DNA of 64,000 bases, taken from Henriciella marina (GTDB lineage: Bacteria; Pseudomonadota; Alphaproteobacteria; Caulobacterales; Hyphomonadaceae). Every line of letters begins with the position of its first letter. The stretch's first letter is position 1. The notes beneath the pieces were generated by a model. That model saw nothing but the letters and a program-made list of their open reading frames with translations. It was not told where the DNA came from and did no database searches. Positions 9,174 to 19,138 of this stretch are shown piece by piece. The position numbers were made by a program, and so were the translations under genes. The stretch covers positions 372,001 to 436,000 of the forward strand of contig NZ_JAPWGW010000001.1 in NCBI RefSeq assembly GCF_027213945.1. Direction: 5' to 3'.

Positions 9174-9498
9174 TGGTCCTGTAGCGCCGCGCTGCAGCCT
9201 GACTAATCAGACGCGCTGGAGTTTTCCAGAGTCATGATGAGGAAACTGCACGTTCATAGGCATGCATCGCCAAAGAATTTGAATTGAAGAGGGCAAGCTG
9301 TCGGACAACGGAAACAGGGACCCCGGGGGGCTGGGGGGGGCTGATGGGTCCGGGAAACCTGCTGGACACCGTCATCCGACAATTGCAAAGTGTATTCAAT
9401 CGGTGTCTGCGGCAAGGCCGGATTGCGGCTAAAACCTGTCAATCTGATTACAAATACGACAGAATGAACGCCGCATACAGAGTAACGTTAGAGCGTCC
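9174..9498. other. 325-base intergenic region between divergent genes
   Basis: No credible protein gene. It separates the divergent ABC operon (minus) and DUF2794 (plus), so it must hold both promoters, although I could not assign clear -35/-10 pairs. Its middle part holds a nested set of helices (9293-9386) enclosing a G-rich loop; see the separate entry. The plus-strand ORF that runs across it (9284-9598) is a shadow with low-complexity G-tract codons. Confidence 0.6.
9293..9386 (+). ncRNA. Candidate structured RNA or large hairpin with G-rich apical loop
   Basis: Five nested helices can be drawn by eye: GCAA 9293-9296 with TTGC 9383-9386; TGTCGGA 9299-9305 with TCCGACA 9375-9381; ACGG 9308-9311 with CCGT 9369-9372; CAGG 9315-9318 with CCTG 9358-9361; GACCC 9319-9323 with GGGTC 9346-9350. 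The apical loop holds runs of six and eight G. The nesting order is perfect, which is unlikely by chance, but strand and function are unknown. It does not show the SRP, tmRNA, 6S or RNase P signatures I know. It could be a 5'-UTR element of DUF2794, an independent small RNA or a DNA cruciform. Confidence 0.4.
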
Positions 9499-9849
9499 AT
9501 GGCTGGCATTACACCTTTACAGTTCGACAAGTCCCCGAAAATCGCGTTTCACCGCATCGAAATGTCGGCCATTCTCGATGTTTATGGCAGGATGGTAATG
9601 GCCGGACAGGCAAAGGATTACGCGATTGGCATGCACGAAGATCATGCCGTGTTTGCGATTTTCCGACGACACGCTGAAGCGCCGACCTGGCGTATCGAAA
9701 AAGTGCCCGCCCTGCGCAATCAGCAGGGCGCCTTCGTCGTGTATGGCAGTCAGGGGCAGGTTCTGAAACGCGGCCATGATATCAAGACAGTGCTGAAGGT
9801 CTTCGAAACGCGCAAATTCGAAGTACTGAATTTTGGCAAGCCGTCCTGA
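9499..9849 (+). CDS. DUF2794 domain-containing protein
   Basis: A 116-residue cytosolic protein matching the alphaproteobacterial DUF2794 family: F-x-R-x-E-M-S-A-I-L-D-V-Y-G-R at about 18-32, D-Y-A-I-G-M-H-E-D at about 40-48, V-F-A-I-F-R-R at about 50-56, R-I-E-K-V-P near 65, and L-K-R-G-H-D-I-K-T-V-L-K-V near 90-102. Function is unknown. It stands alone between a structured intergenic region and the convergent ChrR-like gene. The ATG at 9499 is the family-like start, and no strong Shine-Dalgarno sequence precedes it (GTTAGAGCGTCC). Confidence 0.88.
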   Translation: MAGITPLQFDKSPKIAFHRIEMSAILDVYGRMVMAGQAKDYAIGMHEDHAVFAIFRRHAEAPTWRIEKVPALRNQQGAFVVYGSQGQVLKRGHDIKTVLKVFETRKFEVLNFGKPS

Positions 9850-9861
9850 CAGGCCCCGCCC

Positions 9862-10536
9862 CTAATTGGGCCGACGCGTAAACACCTTCTGCAGGATGCC
9901 CAGCATTCCCTTGAACTCCATGCCGCCCTCGCTCACGGCGAGCGCGAGGCAGATTCCATCGTCGTCCCCGACGGGCGAATGTGTATCGGTTGGGGTCTTC
10001 AGGCAGATATCGCCAGGCCCGTAGCTTCCAGCTTCGTCAGAAAACCCGCCCTGAACCACCAGCGTCAGCTCATCGTCGAAATGCGAGTGAGTTGGTACGG
10101 TCGCGCCTGGCTCTATGCGATAAAGATGCGCGTGGCCGCCAGCCTGGGTCCCGATTTCCAGGCGTTTAACGCCGCTGGTCATTCGTTTCCAGCCGCCGCG
10201 CATGCAGGATTCAAGCGCTCTCTCGCGCAGTGGCTCTGGAAGGTCCAGCAGTTCAGAAAGGCGCTCGCTGGCAAGTTTCGCGGCATCTTTGGCGTCGGCT
10301 TCTTCTTCCAGATCATCAAGAGCCTGAAGCGTGCGCTCAAACGCGTTGGGCGCAAGCATTGTCGGGCGTTCCTGCTCCAGGAAAATACCCGAGATAGCCT
10401 CAGCGTGATTCACCCTGTCGCGGACATCGGAGCGAATGGCTGCCTGCGTTTCGACGAGCAGCCTGAAAGAGGGAGCAAGCGTCCCCGCCGCATACGCCGC
10501 ATAGATATCCGACAGTTGTGAAACGTCGTCCTTCAA
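9862..10536 (-). CDS. ChrR-like anti-sigma factor/cupin protein with degenerate zinc site
   Basis: This 224-residue protein has the two-domain plan of ChrR, the anti-sigma factor of ECF11 sigma factors: an N-terminal helical sigma-binding domain with A-Y-A-A-G-T-L, and a C-terminal cupin with H150-S-H152-x3-E156 and H186, the usual cupin metal ligands. Recalled ChrR of Rhodobacter sphaeroides has H6, H31, C35 and C38 binding zinc in the N-terminal domain. Here residues 31, 35 and 38 are Gln, Arg and Val, and no His is near position 6, so this site cannot bind zinc in the known way. It lies 110 bases downstream of an ECF sigma gene on the same strand. It probably still pairs with that sigma factor, but sensing may differ. 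Confidence 0.82.
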   Translation of the reverse strand: MKDDVSQLSDIYAAYAAGTLAPSFRLLVETQAAIRSDVRDRVNHAEAISGIFLEQERPTMLAPNAFERTLQALDDLEEEADAKDAAKLASERLSELLDLPEPLRERALESCMRGGWKRMTSGVKRLEIGTQAGGHAHLYRIEPGATVPTHSHFDDELTLVVQGGFSDEAGSYGPGDICLKTPTDTHSPVGDDDGICLALAVSEGGMEFKGMLGILQKVFTRRPN

Positions 10537-10646
10537 ACCTTCACCACCTCTGCTCGCCCCTGCTTGGGCACTATGTATAAAGACGGATATTGAGCAGCAG
10601 TGAACAAGGTCAAGAAGTTGCGGTCAGGATGTGTGCTTCGAGGCGC

Positions 10647-11270
10647 TCATTCGCGCGACAGGACGCCCCTAAGTTTGTCAAAGGCAAGACGAATTCGCGA
10701 TTTAACTGTCCCCAACGGCAAGCTGAAACGCTCCGCGATCTCAGCGTGGGACATCCCGTCATAGAAAGCTGCCCTGAGAAGTTCCAGTTGCTCCGGCGGC
10801 AGGATATCGAGCTTTTCCCGGACCTCCGCCTGAAGCTGAGCTTGAGACAGACTTTCAAACGGTGCCTGTTCAGGCGCTGGCTGGAGCATTGGCTCCTCAG
10901 GTGACAGGTCAGGCTTCGAAGCTCGCCGGAAAAGATCAATCTGCCGATTGCGGGCAATCCGGAAAATCCAGGTCGAAACAGAAGCTTGCTCCGGATCGAA
11001 CTGGCTGGCTTTACGCCAGACGGTCAACATGACGTCTTGCACGATCTCTTCAGCCTGAGCGTCATCGGCACCCATTCGAAGGAGGTAGGATTTCAAGCGA
11101 GGTCCGAAAAACTCGAAAAGCGTACCAAATGCCCGCTTGTCGCCATAGCCCGAAATCCGCTTCATGCAGTCTGCGTGAAGCGAGCGCGGATTATCGACTT
11201 GATCGAGGCGGGCGACAGACAAAGCTACATCCGATTGCAACAACACACCTAATGTCTGTGTTTGTTGCAT
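10647..11270 (-). CDS. ECF RNA polymerase sigma factor (ECF11/RpoE-like)
   Basis: A sigma-70 family protein of about 207 residues. Region 2 contains A-E-E-I-V-Q-D-V-M-L-T-V-W-R and F-R-I-A-R-N-R-Q-I-D. Region 4 ends with the helix-turn-helix G-M-S-H-A-E-I-A-E-R-F-S-L-P-L-G-T-V-K-S-R. Pairing with a ChrR-like gene points to the ECF11 group, which controls singlet-oxygen or organic-peroxide responses in other alphaproteobacteria. The start is uncertain: ATG 11270 has AAGG nine bases upstream and is chosen here. ATG 11294 (longer) and ATG 11165 (too close to region 2) are alternatives. I could not find a convincing TGATC-type autoregulatory promoter upstream. Confidence 0.88.
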   Translation of the reverse strand: MQQTQTLGVLLQSDVALSVARLDQVDNPRSLHADCMKRISGYGDKRAFGTLFEFFGPRLKSYLLRMGADDAQAEEIVQDVMLTVWRKASQFDPEQASVSTWIFRIARNRQIDLFRRASKPDLSPEEPMLQPAPEQAPFESLSQAQLQAEVREKLDILPPEQLELLRAAFYDGMSHAEIAERFSLPLGTVKSRIRLAFDKLRGVLSRE

Positions 11271-11405
11271 CTTGTGCAACCTTTGATCGCGCATCTAACG
11301 ACACTGTGATCACCCATTCGTCAAAATTCCGCCTTAACCTTTAGGCATTTGAAGTGCTCTGAACGAAATTCCACAATCAAATTAAGAACAGACCAGACGC
11401 TCACC

Positions 11406-11903
11406 ATGATCCGTATTGTCGCAATTGCCGCTCTTTGCAGCGCTATCGTCATCCCGGCTGCGCAGGCCGCCCCCACCGCGATGGGGCGCTATGACAACTG
11501 GACGGTTTTCACCGAGGAAGTCGGCGGGGAGAAGCTGTGCTATGCCGCGACCGAAGCCACCGACAAGGCACCGCAATCTGCCAATCATGGAGATGTCTGG
11601 TTTTTCGTTTCGAACTGGGCATCCGGAAAAGCCCGTAGCCAGCCGAGCCTGAAAGTCGGCTATGATCTTCGCGCCGACCTGCCCGCGCGCGCCAGCGTCG
11701 GTCGTTCTGGCTGGACGCTTTACGGTGTTGGCGGTGAAGCCTTCGCACAGGACCGTGACGATTCACAGATCGTCGACGCGCTGCGGCGCGGCAGCGAGCT
11801 GCACGTAGAGGCAGTTTCCTCCCGCAATACGCAGGTCTCCTACCACTTCTCCCTTTCGGGCTCAGCGGCAGCTATCGACAAGGCTTCTTCGCTTTGCCGA
11901 TAG
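11406..11903 (+). CDS. Invasion-associated locus B (IalB) family secreted protein
   Basis: A 165-residue protein with a classical signal peptide (MIRIVAIAALCSAIVIPAAQA, cleavage after AQA). The mature part begins with G-R-Y-D-N-W-T-V-F-T and contains L-C-Y-A-A-T, W-F-F-V-S-N-W and a C-terminal Cys. These are the W-x-V, C-x-x and conserved beta-strand positions of the IalB family. IalB proteins are periplasmic or envelope proteins, first linked to erythrocyte invasion in Bartonella but common in free-living alphaproteobacteria with unknown roles. The ATG at 11406 is chosen over an upstream ATG at 11349 because it starts the signal peptide. It is convergent with the downstream BVMO. Confidence 0.82.
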   Translation: MIRIVAIAALCSAIVIPAAQAAPTAMGRYDNWTVFTEEVGGEKLCYAATEATDKAPQSANHGDVWFFVSNWASGKARSQPSLKVGYDLRADLPARASVGRSGWTLYGVGGEAFAQDRDDSQIVDALRRGSELHVEAVSSRNTQVSYHFSLSGSAAAIDKASSLCR

Positions 11904-11918
11904 TCGGCTGAAGTCTGA

Positions 11919-13736
<1,818 letters not shown>

Positions 13737-13841
13737 GTTTTCCTCCCACGGAGCCTTTGTGGCCCTCTGTCGTGATGCGCCGCAGCAAACCTGTCCTCAT
13801 CTGCTTAGATTATTGGGCAGGACGTGCTATGTGCGGCGTCG

Positions 13842-15005
13842 ATGAAACATGTTCTGGACCTTTCACGCGGCGTCAATGCAAGCACTAGTTCGGCGAAGTC
13901 ACTGGCCGGTTTATCTATCCCTGCCCTGAAAGCAGAGATGGAAGCGCTCGGACTCGATCCGAAGAAAGCTGGCATGCGCGCCAAGCAGCTGCGCCGCTGG
14001 ATCCATCATTTCGGCGTGCAGGATTTCTCCGGCATGACCGATATCGCCAAGGAGTTGCGCGCGGAACTGGCGGAGAAATACATTCTCAGCCGCCCGGAAA
14101 TTGCAGAGCACAAGGTCTCCGTGGACGGAACCCAGAAATGGCTGACCCGCTTCCAGCCGGGCGTCGAAGGCGAAAGCGTCTTCATCCCAGATGTTGGCCG
14201 TTCCGGCGCGCTTTGCGTTTCAAGCCAGGTCGGCTGCACACTGAACTGCACTTTCTGCCATACCGGCACCCAGAAGCTGGTTCGGAACCTCACCGCTCAA
14301 GAGATCGTCAGCCAGATCCTCATCGCGCGCGATGAACTCTCCGAATGGCCGTCCTCGAACGAGAACCGCAAGCTCACCAATATCGTCTTCATGGGCATGG
14401 GTGAGCCGCTCTATAATCTCGACAATGTGGCAGAAGCCATCGACACGATCTCGGATGGCGACGGCATCGCGCTCGGTCGCCGCCGGATCACCGTGTCGAC
14501 GGCAGGCGTCGCGCCAAAGATTCCAGAGCTGGGTGAGCGCACAGGCGCCATGCTGGCCATCTCTCTGCACGCGGTCCGCGATGATCTGCGCAATGAGATC
14601 GTACCGATCAACAAGAAGTACGATCTGCAGACCCTGTTCGAAGCGATCCGCGCCTATCCCGACCTTGGCAACTCCAAACGTGTGACGTTCGAATACGTCA
14701 TGCTGAAAGGCGTCAACGACTCGCTGGCCGAAGCCCGTGACCTCGTGAAGCTGCTGAAAGGCGTACCAGCGAAGATCAACCTTATCCCGTTCAATCCTTG
14801 GCCCGGCAGCCCTTATGAGTGCTCGGACTGGGAAACGATCGAGAACTTCGCCGAAGTCGTGAACCGGGCAGGCTATGCCTCCCCGATCCGCACCCCGCGT
14901 GGCCGCGATATTTTTGCTGCTTGCGGCCAGCTCCGCTCAGAAAGCGTGAAAAAGTCTGCTGCAGAGAAACGCCGTGAAGCGCTGGAGCAGCAGGCCGAAG
15001 CCTGA
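13842..15005 (+). CDS. rlmN: 23S rRNA (adenine-2503-C2)-methyltransferase RlmN
   Basis: A 387-residue radical-SAM enzyme that methylates C2 of A2503 in 23S rRNA (and often A37 of some tRNAs). The 4Fe-4S motif C-T-L-N-C-T-F-C (C-x3-C-x2-C) sits at about 131-138 within [14 protein letters not shown]. Conserved M-G-M-G-E-P-L-Y-N and the second catalytic cysteine region (F-A-A-C-G-Q-L) are present. The ATG at 13842 ([10 protein letters not shown]) is preferred over the ATG at 13824, because alphaproteobacterial homologues start with a similar LDLSR stretch. It is divergent from the BVMO. Confidence 0.95.
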   Translation: MKHVLDLSRGVNASTSSAKSLAGLSIPALKAEMEALGLDPKKAGMRAKQLRRWIHHFGVQDFSGMTDIAKELRAELAEKYILSRPEIAEHKVSVDGTQKWLTRFQPGVEGESVFIPDVGRSGALCVSSQVGCTLNCTFCHTGTQKLVRNLTAQEIVSQILIARDELSEWPSSNENRKLTNIVFMGMGEPLYNLDNVAEAIDTISDGDGIALGRRRITVSTAGVAPKIPELGERTGAMLAISLHAVRDDLRNEIVPINKKYDLQTLFEAIRAYPDLGNSKRVTFEYVMLKGVNDSLAEARDLVKLLKGVPAKINLIPFNPWPGSPYECSDWETIENFAEVVNRAGYASPIRTPRGRDIFAACGQLRSESVKKSAAEKRREALEQQAEA

Positions 15006-15026
15006 GCCCGCTTGCTGCGCGCCGCG

Positions 15027-16343
15027 CTAAGCGGTGTGACGCGCCTCTTCCCCGGCATCCCGCGCATATAAGCCTTTGACCAGATCACGGACGAAGGCGA
15101 TGTGGCTGCGAAGGTGATACACTTCTTCCGTGTAGGACAGCGGCACATCCAGCTCACCGACCTCTTTCTGAAGCTCTGACAGCTCATCCAGCACTCTGTC
15201 GCGCGTTTCATCGTTCGAGGCTTCGCGTCCGCGTGCCTCAAGTTCTCTGAGGTCTGAATACCAGACATAGATCTTGCGGCGCACCCGCCAGCGATAGATC
15301 GGCGGCGCCACCCGGATCAGCGGGATGAGCAGCGTGATGAGCGGGATAAGGAACACCCAGGCGCGCTCAAGGAAATTGGCGATCTGGAACGAGAAGTAGT
15401 TTCGCAGGAAAGACGGCCCGTTCTTCCAGAAGCGCTCAGCTTCGCTCGATAGTGGCATGTCGACAAGTTCAGGGGCTGGAAACTCCCCGGCATTCGCAAA
15501 AGCGCTATTGCCAGCATGGATGTCTTCGGACGCTTCGAGCAGCAGCGACTGGATAGCCGGATGCAGATCCTCGCGAATGGCGAGCTGCGCGACCGAAGCG
15601 ATCAGCGGCACATCGGCGGCTGGTATGTCAGCCTCCAGATTGACGATCCCGCGATAAAGCGTGACTGGGTCGAGCGCGCGCGTGCGACGGGCCAGTGCAG
15701 GTGCCCGGTCAAACGGCAGAAGCGCAATGCCGGGTTCCTCTATGAGGCGCTGGACATAAGGTGCGTTCATTGAGGCGGAGAATGCCGCAGCATCGACATC
15801 GCCCGCCAGAAGCGCACTCGCGGCGGCCTGCCCGCTTTCTATGCTTCGCGAAGACGAGGGCCAGTCGCCGCCCCAGGCGTCTTGCATCTGGAGCGTCAGC
15901 GCCCGCGTGCCCGATCCCTCCGGACCGATCGCAAAACGGACATCCCGGAGGGCACCAAAGCCTTGAATGGCGGCCTCGGACCGGACGAAGACCCAGAATG
16001 GTTCATGGAACATGCCCGCCAGAGAGTTCAGCTCTTCGCGATCGGCATCAGTAGCAAGCCCGCCCTGAACGAAAGCCATCCCTGCACGGCCCGACCGGAG
16101 AAGCTCAATATTCTCTAGCGAGCCGCGCGTTTCAAGTATTTCGACCTCGACGTCGCTCTCGGCCAGCTTGCCGGCATATTCCTGCGCGAGGGCGTAGTAT
16201 GCGCCACCTGAGTTGCCCGCCGCGAAGGTAACGCGCGATGGCGGCGCCGGGTCGATCAGCGCGAGCGCGACCCAAATGCTGATCGCGACAAGCAACGCCA
16301 GAGGGCCATAAACCTTCAGGATGTCTTTCATAGATTTATCCAT
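15027..16343 (-). CDS. TAXI-family TRAP-type solute-binding protein with two membrane anchors
   Basis: A 438-residue protein with an N-terminal membrane helix (VYGPLALLVAISIWVALALI) and the TAXI domain opening F-A-A-G-N-S-G-G-A-Y-Y-A-L-A, with L-E-T-R-G-S-L-E-N-I-E-L-L and M-A-F-V-Q-G-G. It then has a second hydrophobic segment near residue 320-350 (WVFLIPLITLLIPLIR) and a cytosolic Glu/Arg-rich tail that looks coiled-coil-prone. TAXI proteins normally feed TRAP permeases. No TRAP permease gene is nearby, and the C-terminal membrane plus cytosolic part suggests a sensor or scaffold role instead. ATG 16343 is preceded by a G-rich stretch; ATG 16331 is an alternative start. Confidence 0.85.
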   Translation of the reverse strand: MDKSMKDILKVYGPLALLVAISIWVALALIDPAPPSRVTFAAGNSGGAYYALAQEYAGKLAESDVEVEILETRGSLENIELLRSGRAGMAFVQGGLATDADREELNSLAGMFHEPFWVFVRSEAAIQGFGALRDVRFAIGPEGSGTRALTLQMQDAWGGDWPSSSRSIESGQAAASALLAGDVDAAAFSASMNAPYVQRLIEEPGIALLPFDRAPALARRTRALDPVTLYRGIVNLEADIPAADVPLIASVAQLAIREDLHPAIQSLLLEASEDIHAGNSAFANAGEFPAPELVDMPLSSEAERFWKNGPSFLRNYFSFQIANFLERAWVFLIPLITLLIPLIRVAPPIYRWRVRRKIYVWYSDLRELEARGREASNDETRDRVLDELSELQKEVGELDVPLSYTEEVYHLRSHIAFVRDLVKGLYARDAGEEARHTA

Positions 16344-16541
16344 TCGCGCCCCCGCTGCGCACAAGAGTAGTGCGGGTCACCATGAGCGTCGAGTAGGTGC
16401 CCCGGTTCAATCGCTATCTGCTTCAGACCAGCGCAGCCGCGACAAAATTGCGTCCGTATTACTGCTAATTGAGTCGTTTTCCGTTGTTCAGCTGCCTATG
16501 TTAGAGTCCAGAAGATTGAGACCAAAAGACGGATCCATACT

Positions 16542-18443
16542 ATGAACATGCGTAATCTCGCTGTCTGGGGACTGATTGCTGCCCTCGTCGTGGCCATGAT
16601 GATCGCCATGCAAGGCTCATCTGTCGCGGCGAATGCGGAGAAGGTGCCGATCTCCGACCTTCGCCAGATGGCAACGGAAGGCCAGCTCGCAGAAGTGACG
16701 GTCACAAATGACCGCATCACCGCACAGACTAGCGGCGGAGACACTTATTACGCTGAGAAGCTGCCGACCAATATCGAGGCATCGACCTGGTTTGCGGATC
16801 AGGGCGTCACAGTGAATGAAGATGCCGAAAGCGGCTTCAGTTTGGGTGGTCTGCTTCTCAACCTGCTCCCGCTGATCCTTATCCTTGGCCTCTTCCTGTT
16901 CCTGATGCGTCAGATGCAGGGCGGCGGCGGTGGCCGCGGCGCCATGAGCTTCGGCAAATCCCGCGCCCGCATGCTGACCGAAAAGCACGGCCGCGTGACC
17001 TTTGATGACGTTGCTGGCGTCGACGAAGCCAAGGAAGAGCTGCAGGAAGTCGTCGAGTTCCTGAAGGACCCGTCACGCTTCCAGCGTCTTGGCGGCAAGA
17101 TCCCGAAAGGTGCCCTTCTTATCGGTCCTCCGGGCACAGGTAAGACGCTCATCGCCCGCGCCGTTGCCGGCGAAGCTGGTGTGCCGTTCTTCACCATTTC
17201 CGGTTCAGACTTTGTCGAAATGTTCGTGGGTGTCGGCGCAAGCCGCGTGCGCGACATGTTCGAGCAGGCAAAGCGCAATGCGCCTTGCATCATCTTCATC
17301 GACGAAATCGATGCTGTCGGCCGCTCGCGCGGTGCAGGCATTGGCGGCGGTAATGATGAGCGCGAACAGACGCTCAACCAGCTTCTCGTCGAGATGGACG
17401 GCTTTGAGTCCAATGAGGGCATCATCATCATCGCCGCGACGAACCGTCCGGACGTGCTCGACCCGGCGCTGCTTCGTCCAGGCCGTTTTGACCGTCAGGT
17501 GACCGTCAACAATCCGGACATCATGGGCCGTGAGCGCATCCTGAAAGTTCACATGCGCAATGTGCCGCTCGCCAAGGACGTCGAGCCGAAGGTGATCGCA
17601 CGCGGCACGCCGGGCTTCTCCGGTGCGGACCTTGCGAACCTCGTGAACGAAGCTGCCCTACTCGCAGCCCGGCGTGGCAAGCGTGTCGTCGCCATGCAGG
17701 AATTTGAGGACGCCAAGGACAAGGTCTTGATGGGCCCTGAAAAGCGCTCCATGGTCATGTCGGACAAGGAAAAGCGGCTGACCGCCTATCATGAGGCTGG
17801 TCATGCTATCGTAAGCCTGAAAATGCCGGCAACCGACCCTGTCCACAAGGCAACGATCATTCCGCGCGGCCGCGCACTCGGCATGGTCATGCAGCTGCCT
17901 GAGGACGACAAGTACTCACAGACCCGTCAGGAAATGACCTCCAGACTGGCTGTCCTCATGGGCGGCCGCGTCGCCGAGGAACTTGCTTTCGGTGAGGATG
18001 CTGTGACCTCCGGCGCTTCGTCTGACATCCAGATGGCGACCCGCATCGCGCGCGCCATGGTGACGAGCTATGGCCTGTCAGATGAAATCGGCCCTGTCGA
18101 TTACTCCGATAATAGCGACCCATACTCGAGGCCGAACCACGTCTCCGAAGAAACTTCCAAGCGTATTGAGGAAGAGGTCCGCAAACTGATCCAGCACGGT
18201 AAGGATGAGGCACGCCGCATCATGACCGACTACAAGGATCAGTGGACGGCCATCGCAGAGGGGCTACTCGAATACGAGACGCTCACCGGTCAGGAGCTCA
18301 ACGACTTGCTTGAGGGCAAGAAGCCGACCCGCCCGGACGAGCCGGACGAGCCGCAAGGTCCAGCTTCGGCTGTTCCGGTCATCGGCAAGCGCCGCAAGAA
18401 CCTTGGCGGCGATGAGCCGGGGGGCGAGCCAGAACCGGCCTGA
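16542..18443 (+). CDS. ftsH: ATP-dependent zinc metalloprotease FtsH
   Basis: This 633-residue inner-membrane AAA+ protease degrades misfolded membrane proteins and regulatory proteins such as RpoH and LpxC in other bacteria. It has two N-terminal membrane helices (about 7-24 and 103-122) flanking a periplasmic domain, Walker A GPPGTGKT at 195-202, Walker B IIFIDEID at about 250-257, the second region of homology [20 protein letters not shown] at 299-318, and the zinc site HEAGH at 417-421. Length is typical. The start ATG 16542 gives the expected [10 protein letters not shown]-terminus. A perfect 11-bp hairpin follows the stop. In Caulobacter, ftsH is heat-shock induced, but I could not see a convincing sigma-32 promoter here. 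Confidence 0.97.
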   Translation: MNMRNLAVWGLIAALVVAMMIAMQGSSVAANAEKVPISDLRQMATEGQLAEVTVTNDRITAQTSGGDTYYAEKLPTNIEASTWFADQGVTVNEDAESGFSLGGLLLNLLPLILILGLFLFLMRQMQGGGGGRGAMSFGKSRARMLTEKHGRVTFDDVAGVDEAKEELQEVVEFLKDPSRFQRLGGKIPKGALLIGPPGTGKTLIARAVAGEAGVPFFTISGSDFVEMFVGVGASRVRDMFEQAKRNAPCIIFIDEIDAVGRSRGAGIGGGNDEREQTLNQLLVEMDGFESNEGIIIIAATNRPDVLDPALLRPGRFDRQVTVNNPDIMGRERILKVHMRNVPLAKDVEPKVIARGTPGFSGADLANLVNEAALLAARRGKRVVAMQEFEDAKDKVLMGPEKRSMVMSDKEKRLTAYHEAGHAIVSLKMPATDPVHKATIIPRGRALGMVMQLPEDDKYSQTRQEMTSRLAVLMGGRVAEELAFGEDAVTSGASSDIQMATRIARAMVTSYGLSDEIGPVDYSDNSDPYSRPNHVSEETSKRIEEEVRKLIQHGKDEARRIMTDYKDQWTAIAEGLLEYETLTGQELNDLLEGKKPTRPDEPDEPQGPASAVPVIGKRRKNLGGDEPGGEPEPA

Positions 18444-18471
18444 TCCGGGCCAATCGCTAAAGCATTGCAAA

Positions 18472-18504
18472 GAGGCGCAGCCCATATAGGCTGCGCCTCA
18501 TGCT
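18472..18504 (+). terminator. Hairpin after ftsH, touching the next start codon
   Basis: GAGGCGCAGCC (18472-18482) pairs perfectly with GGCTGCGCCTC (18489-18499) around a CATATA loop, an 11-bp stem 28 bases after the ftsH stop. The following bases ATGCTTTT are only moderately U-rich, so termination may be weak. The ATG of the lipoprotein gene begins at the base directly after the stem. Confidence 0.65.
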
Positions 18505-19078
18505 TTTGAGATTCGCAATATCTGGCACCGCCCTGCTTCTGACTGCCTGTCAGCAGGAAGCCCCGGCAGAACTTGGTGGTACCGAGTTTCTGTCCAGTGT
18601 GAAGCCCTATTGCGGAAACGCGTATCTCGGCCGGGTCGTCAGCAATGACCCTCAGGATGCCGAATGGGCCTCGCAGGCCGTGATCGCGGATTTCGAATAT
18701 TGCACGGAGACCGCCGCTCGCATTCCGCTCCATGTCGGCGAAGACCATTCGCGCATGTGGCTCCTCGCGCTCGGCGACGATGGCCGCATCGCGCTTCGTC
18801 ACCGGCACACCCATGAAGATGGCAGCCCGGATGCCGTGACGATGTATGGTGGCAAATCGTCTGACGCCTCGACCGTGACCCGTCAGGAGTTTCCAGCTGA
18901 TGATCGGACCAAGGCGTTGTTCGATGCGGAAGATATACCCGTTTCGAAAGCGAATGTCTGGGCAATGGAGATCCATCCAGATCAGGACATGTTCGCGTAT
19001 GAGCTGAAGCGGCCTGAACGCTTTTTCCGGGTGGAGTTCGACCTCTCCCAACCTGTCGAGACGCCGGCCGACCCCTGA
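18500..19078 (+). CDS. Putative lipoprotein of unknown function
   Basis: A 192-residue protein with a short lipoprotein signal, basic at R4, hydrophobic, then lipobox L-L-T-A-C with Cys17 as the lipidated residue. The mature protein has two further cysteines (in KPYCGNAY and EYCTE) and several His residues (HRHTHEDGS). I do not recognise a domain. The start is unusual: ATG 18500 follows immediately on an 11-bp hairpin and has no room for an accessible ribosome-binding site. An in-frame stop at 18458-18460 bars any long extension. It is either leaderless or translated poorly from read-through transcripts. thiD follows 60 bases later on the same strand. Confidence 0.7.
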   Translation: MLLRFAISGTALLLTACQQEAPAELGGTEFLSSVKPYCGNAYLGRVVSNDPQDAEWASQAVIADFEYCTETAARIPLHVGEDHSRMWLLALGDDGRIALRHRHTHEDGSPDAVTMYGGKSSDASTVTRQEFPADDRTKALFDAEDIPVSKANVWAMEIHPDQDMFAYELKRPERFFRVEFDLSQPVETPADP

Positions 19079-19138
19079 TAGTGCCCGTCTGCTGAAACCC
19101 CGCTTTCCGATCAGTGTCAAAGCGCCTATTTGATCGCC

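Noticed and set aside
11281-11345. TGATC-type ECF11 autoregulatory promoter upstream of the sigma factor gene
   Set aside because: TGATC sequences occur, but no TAAGA/TTAGA-like -10 box lies at about 18 bases on the correct strand.
16365-16541. Possible heat-shock promoter for ftsH
   Set aside because: The best candidate boxes (TTGAGT and CCTATGT) do not have sigma-32 spacing or consensus, so no promoter is called, although regulation by RpoH is plausible.
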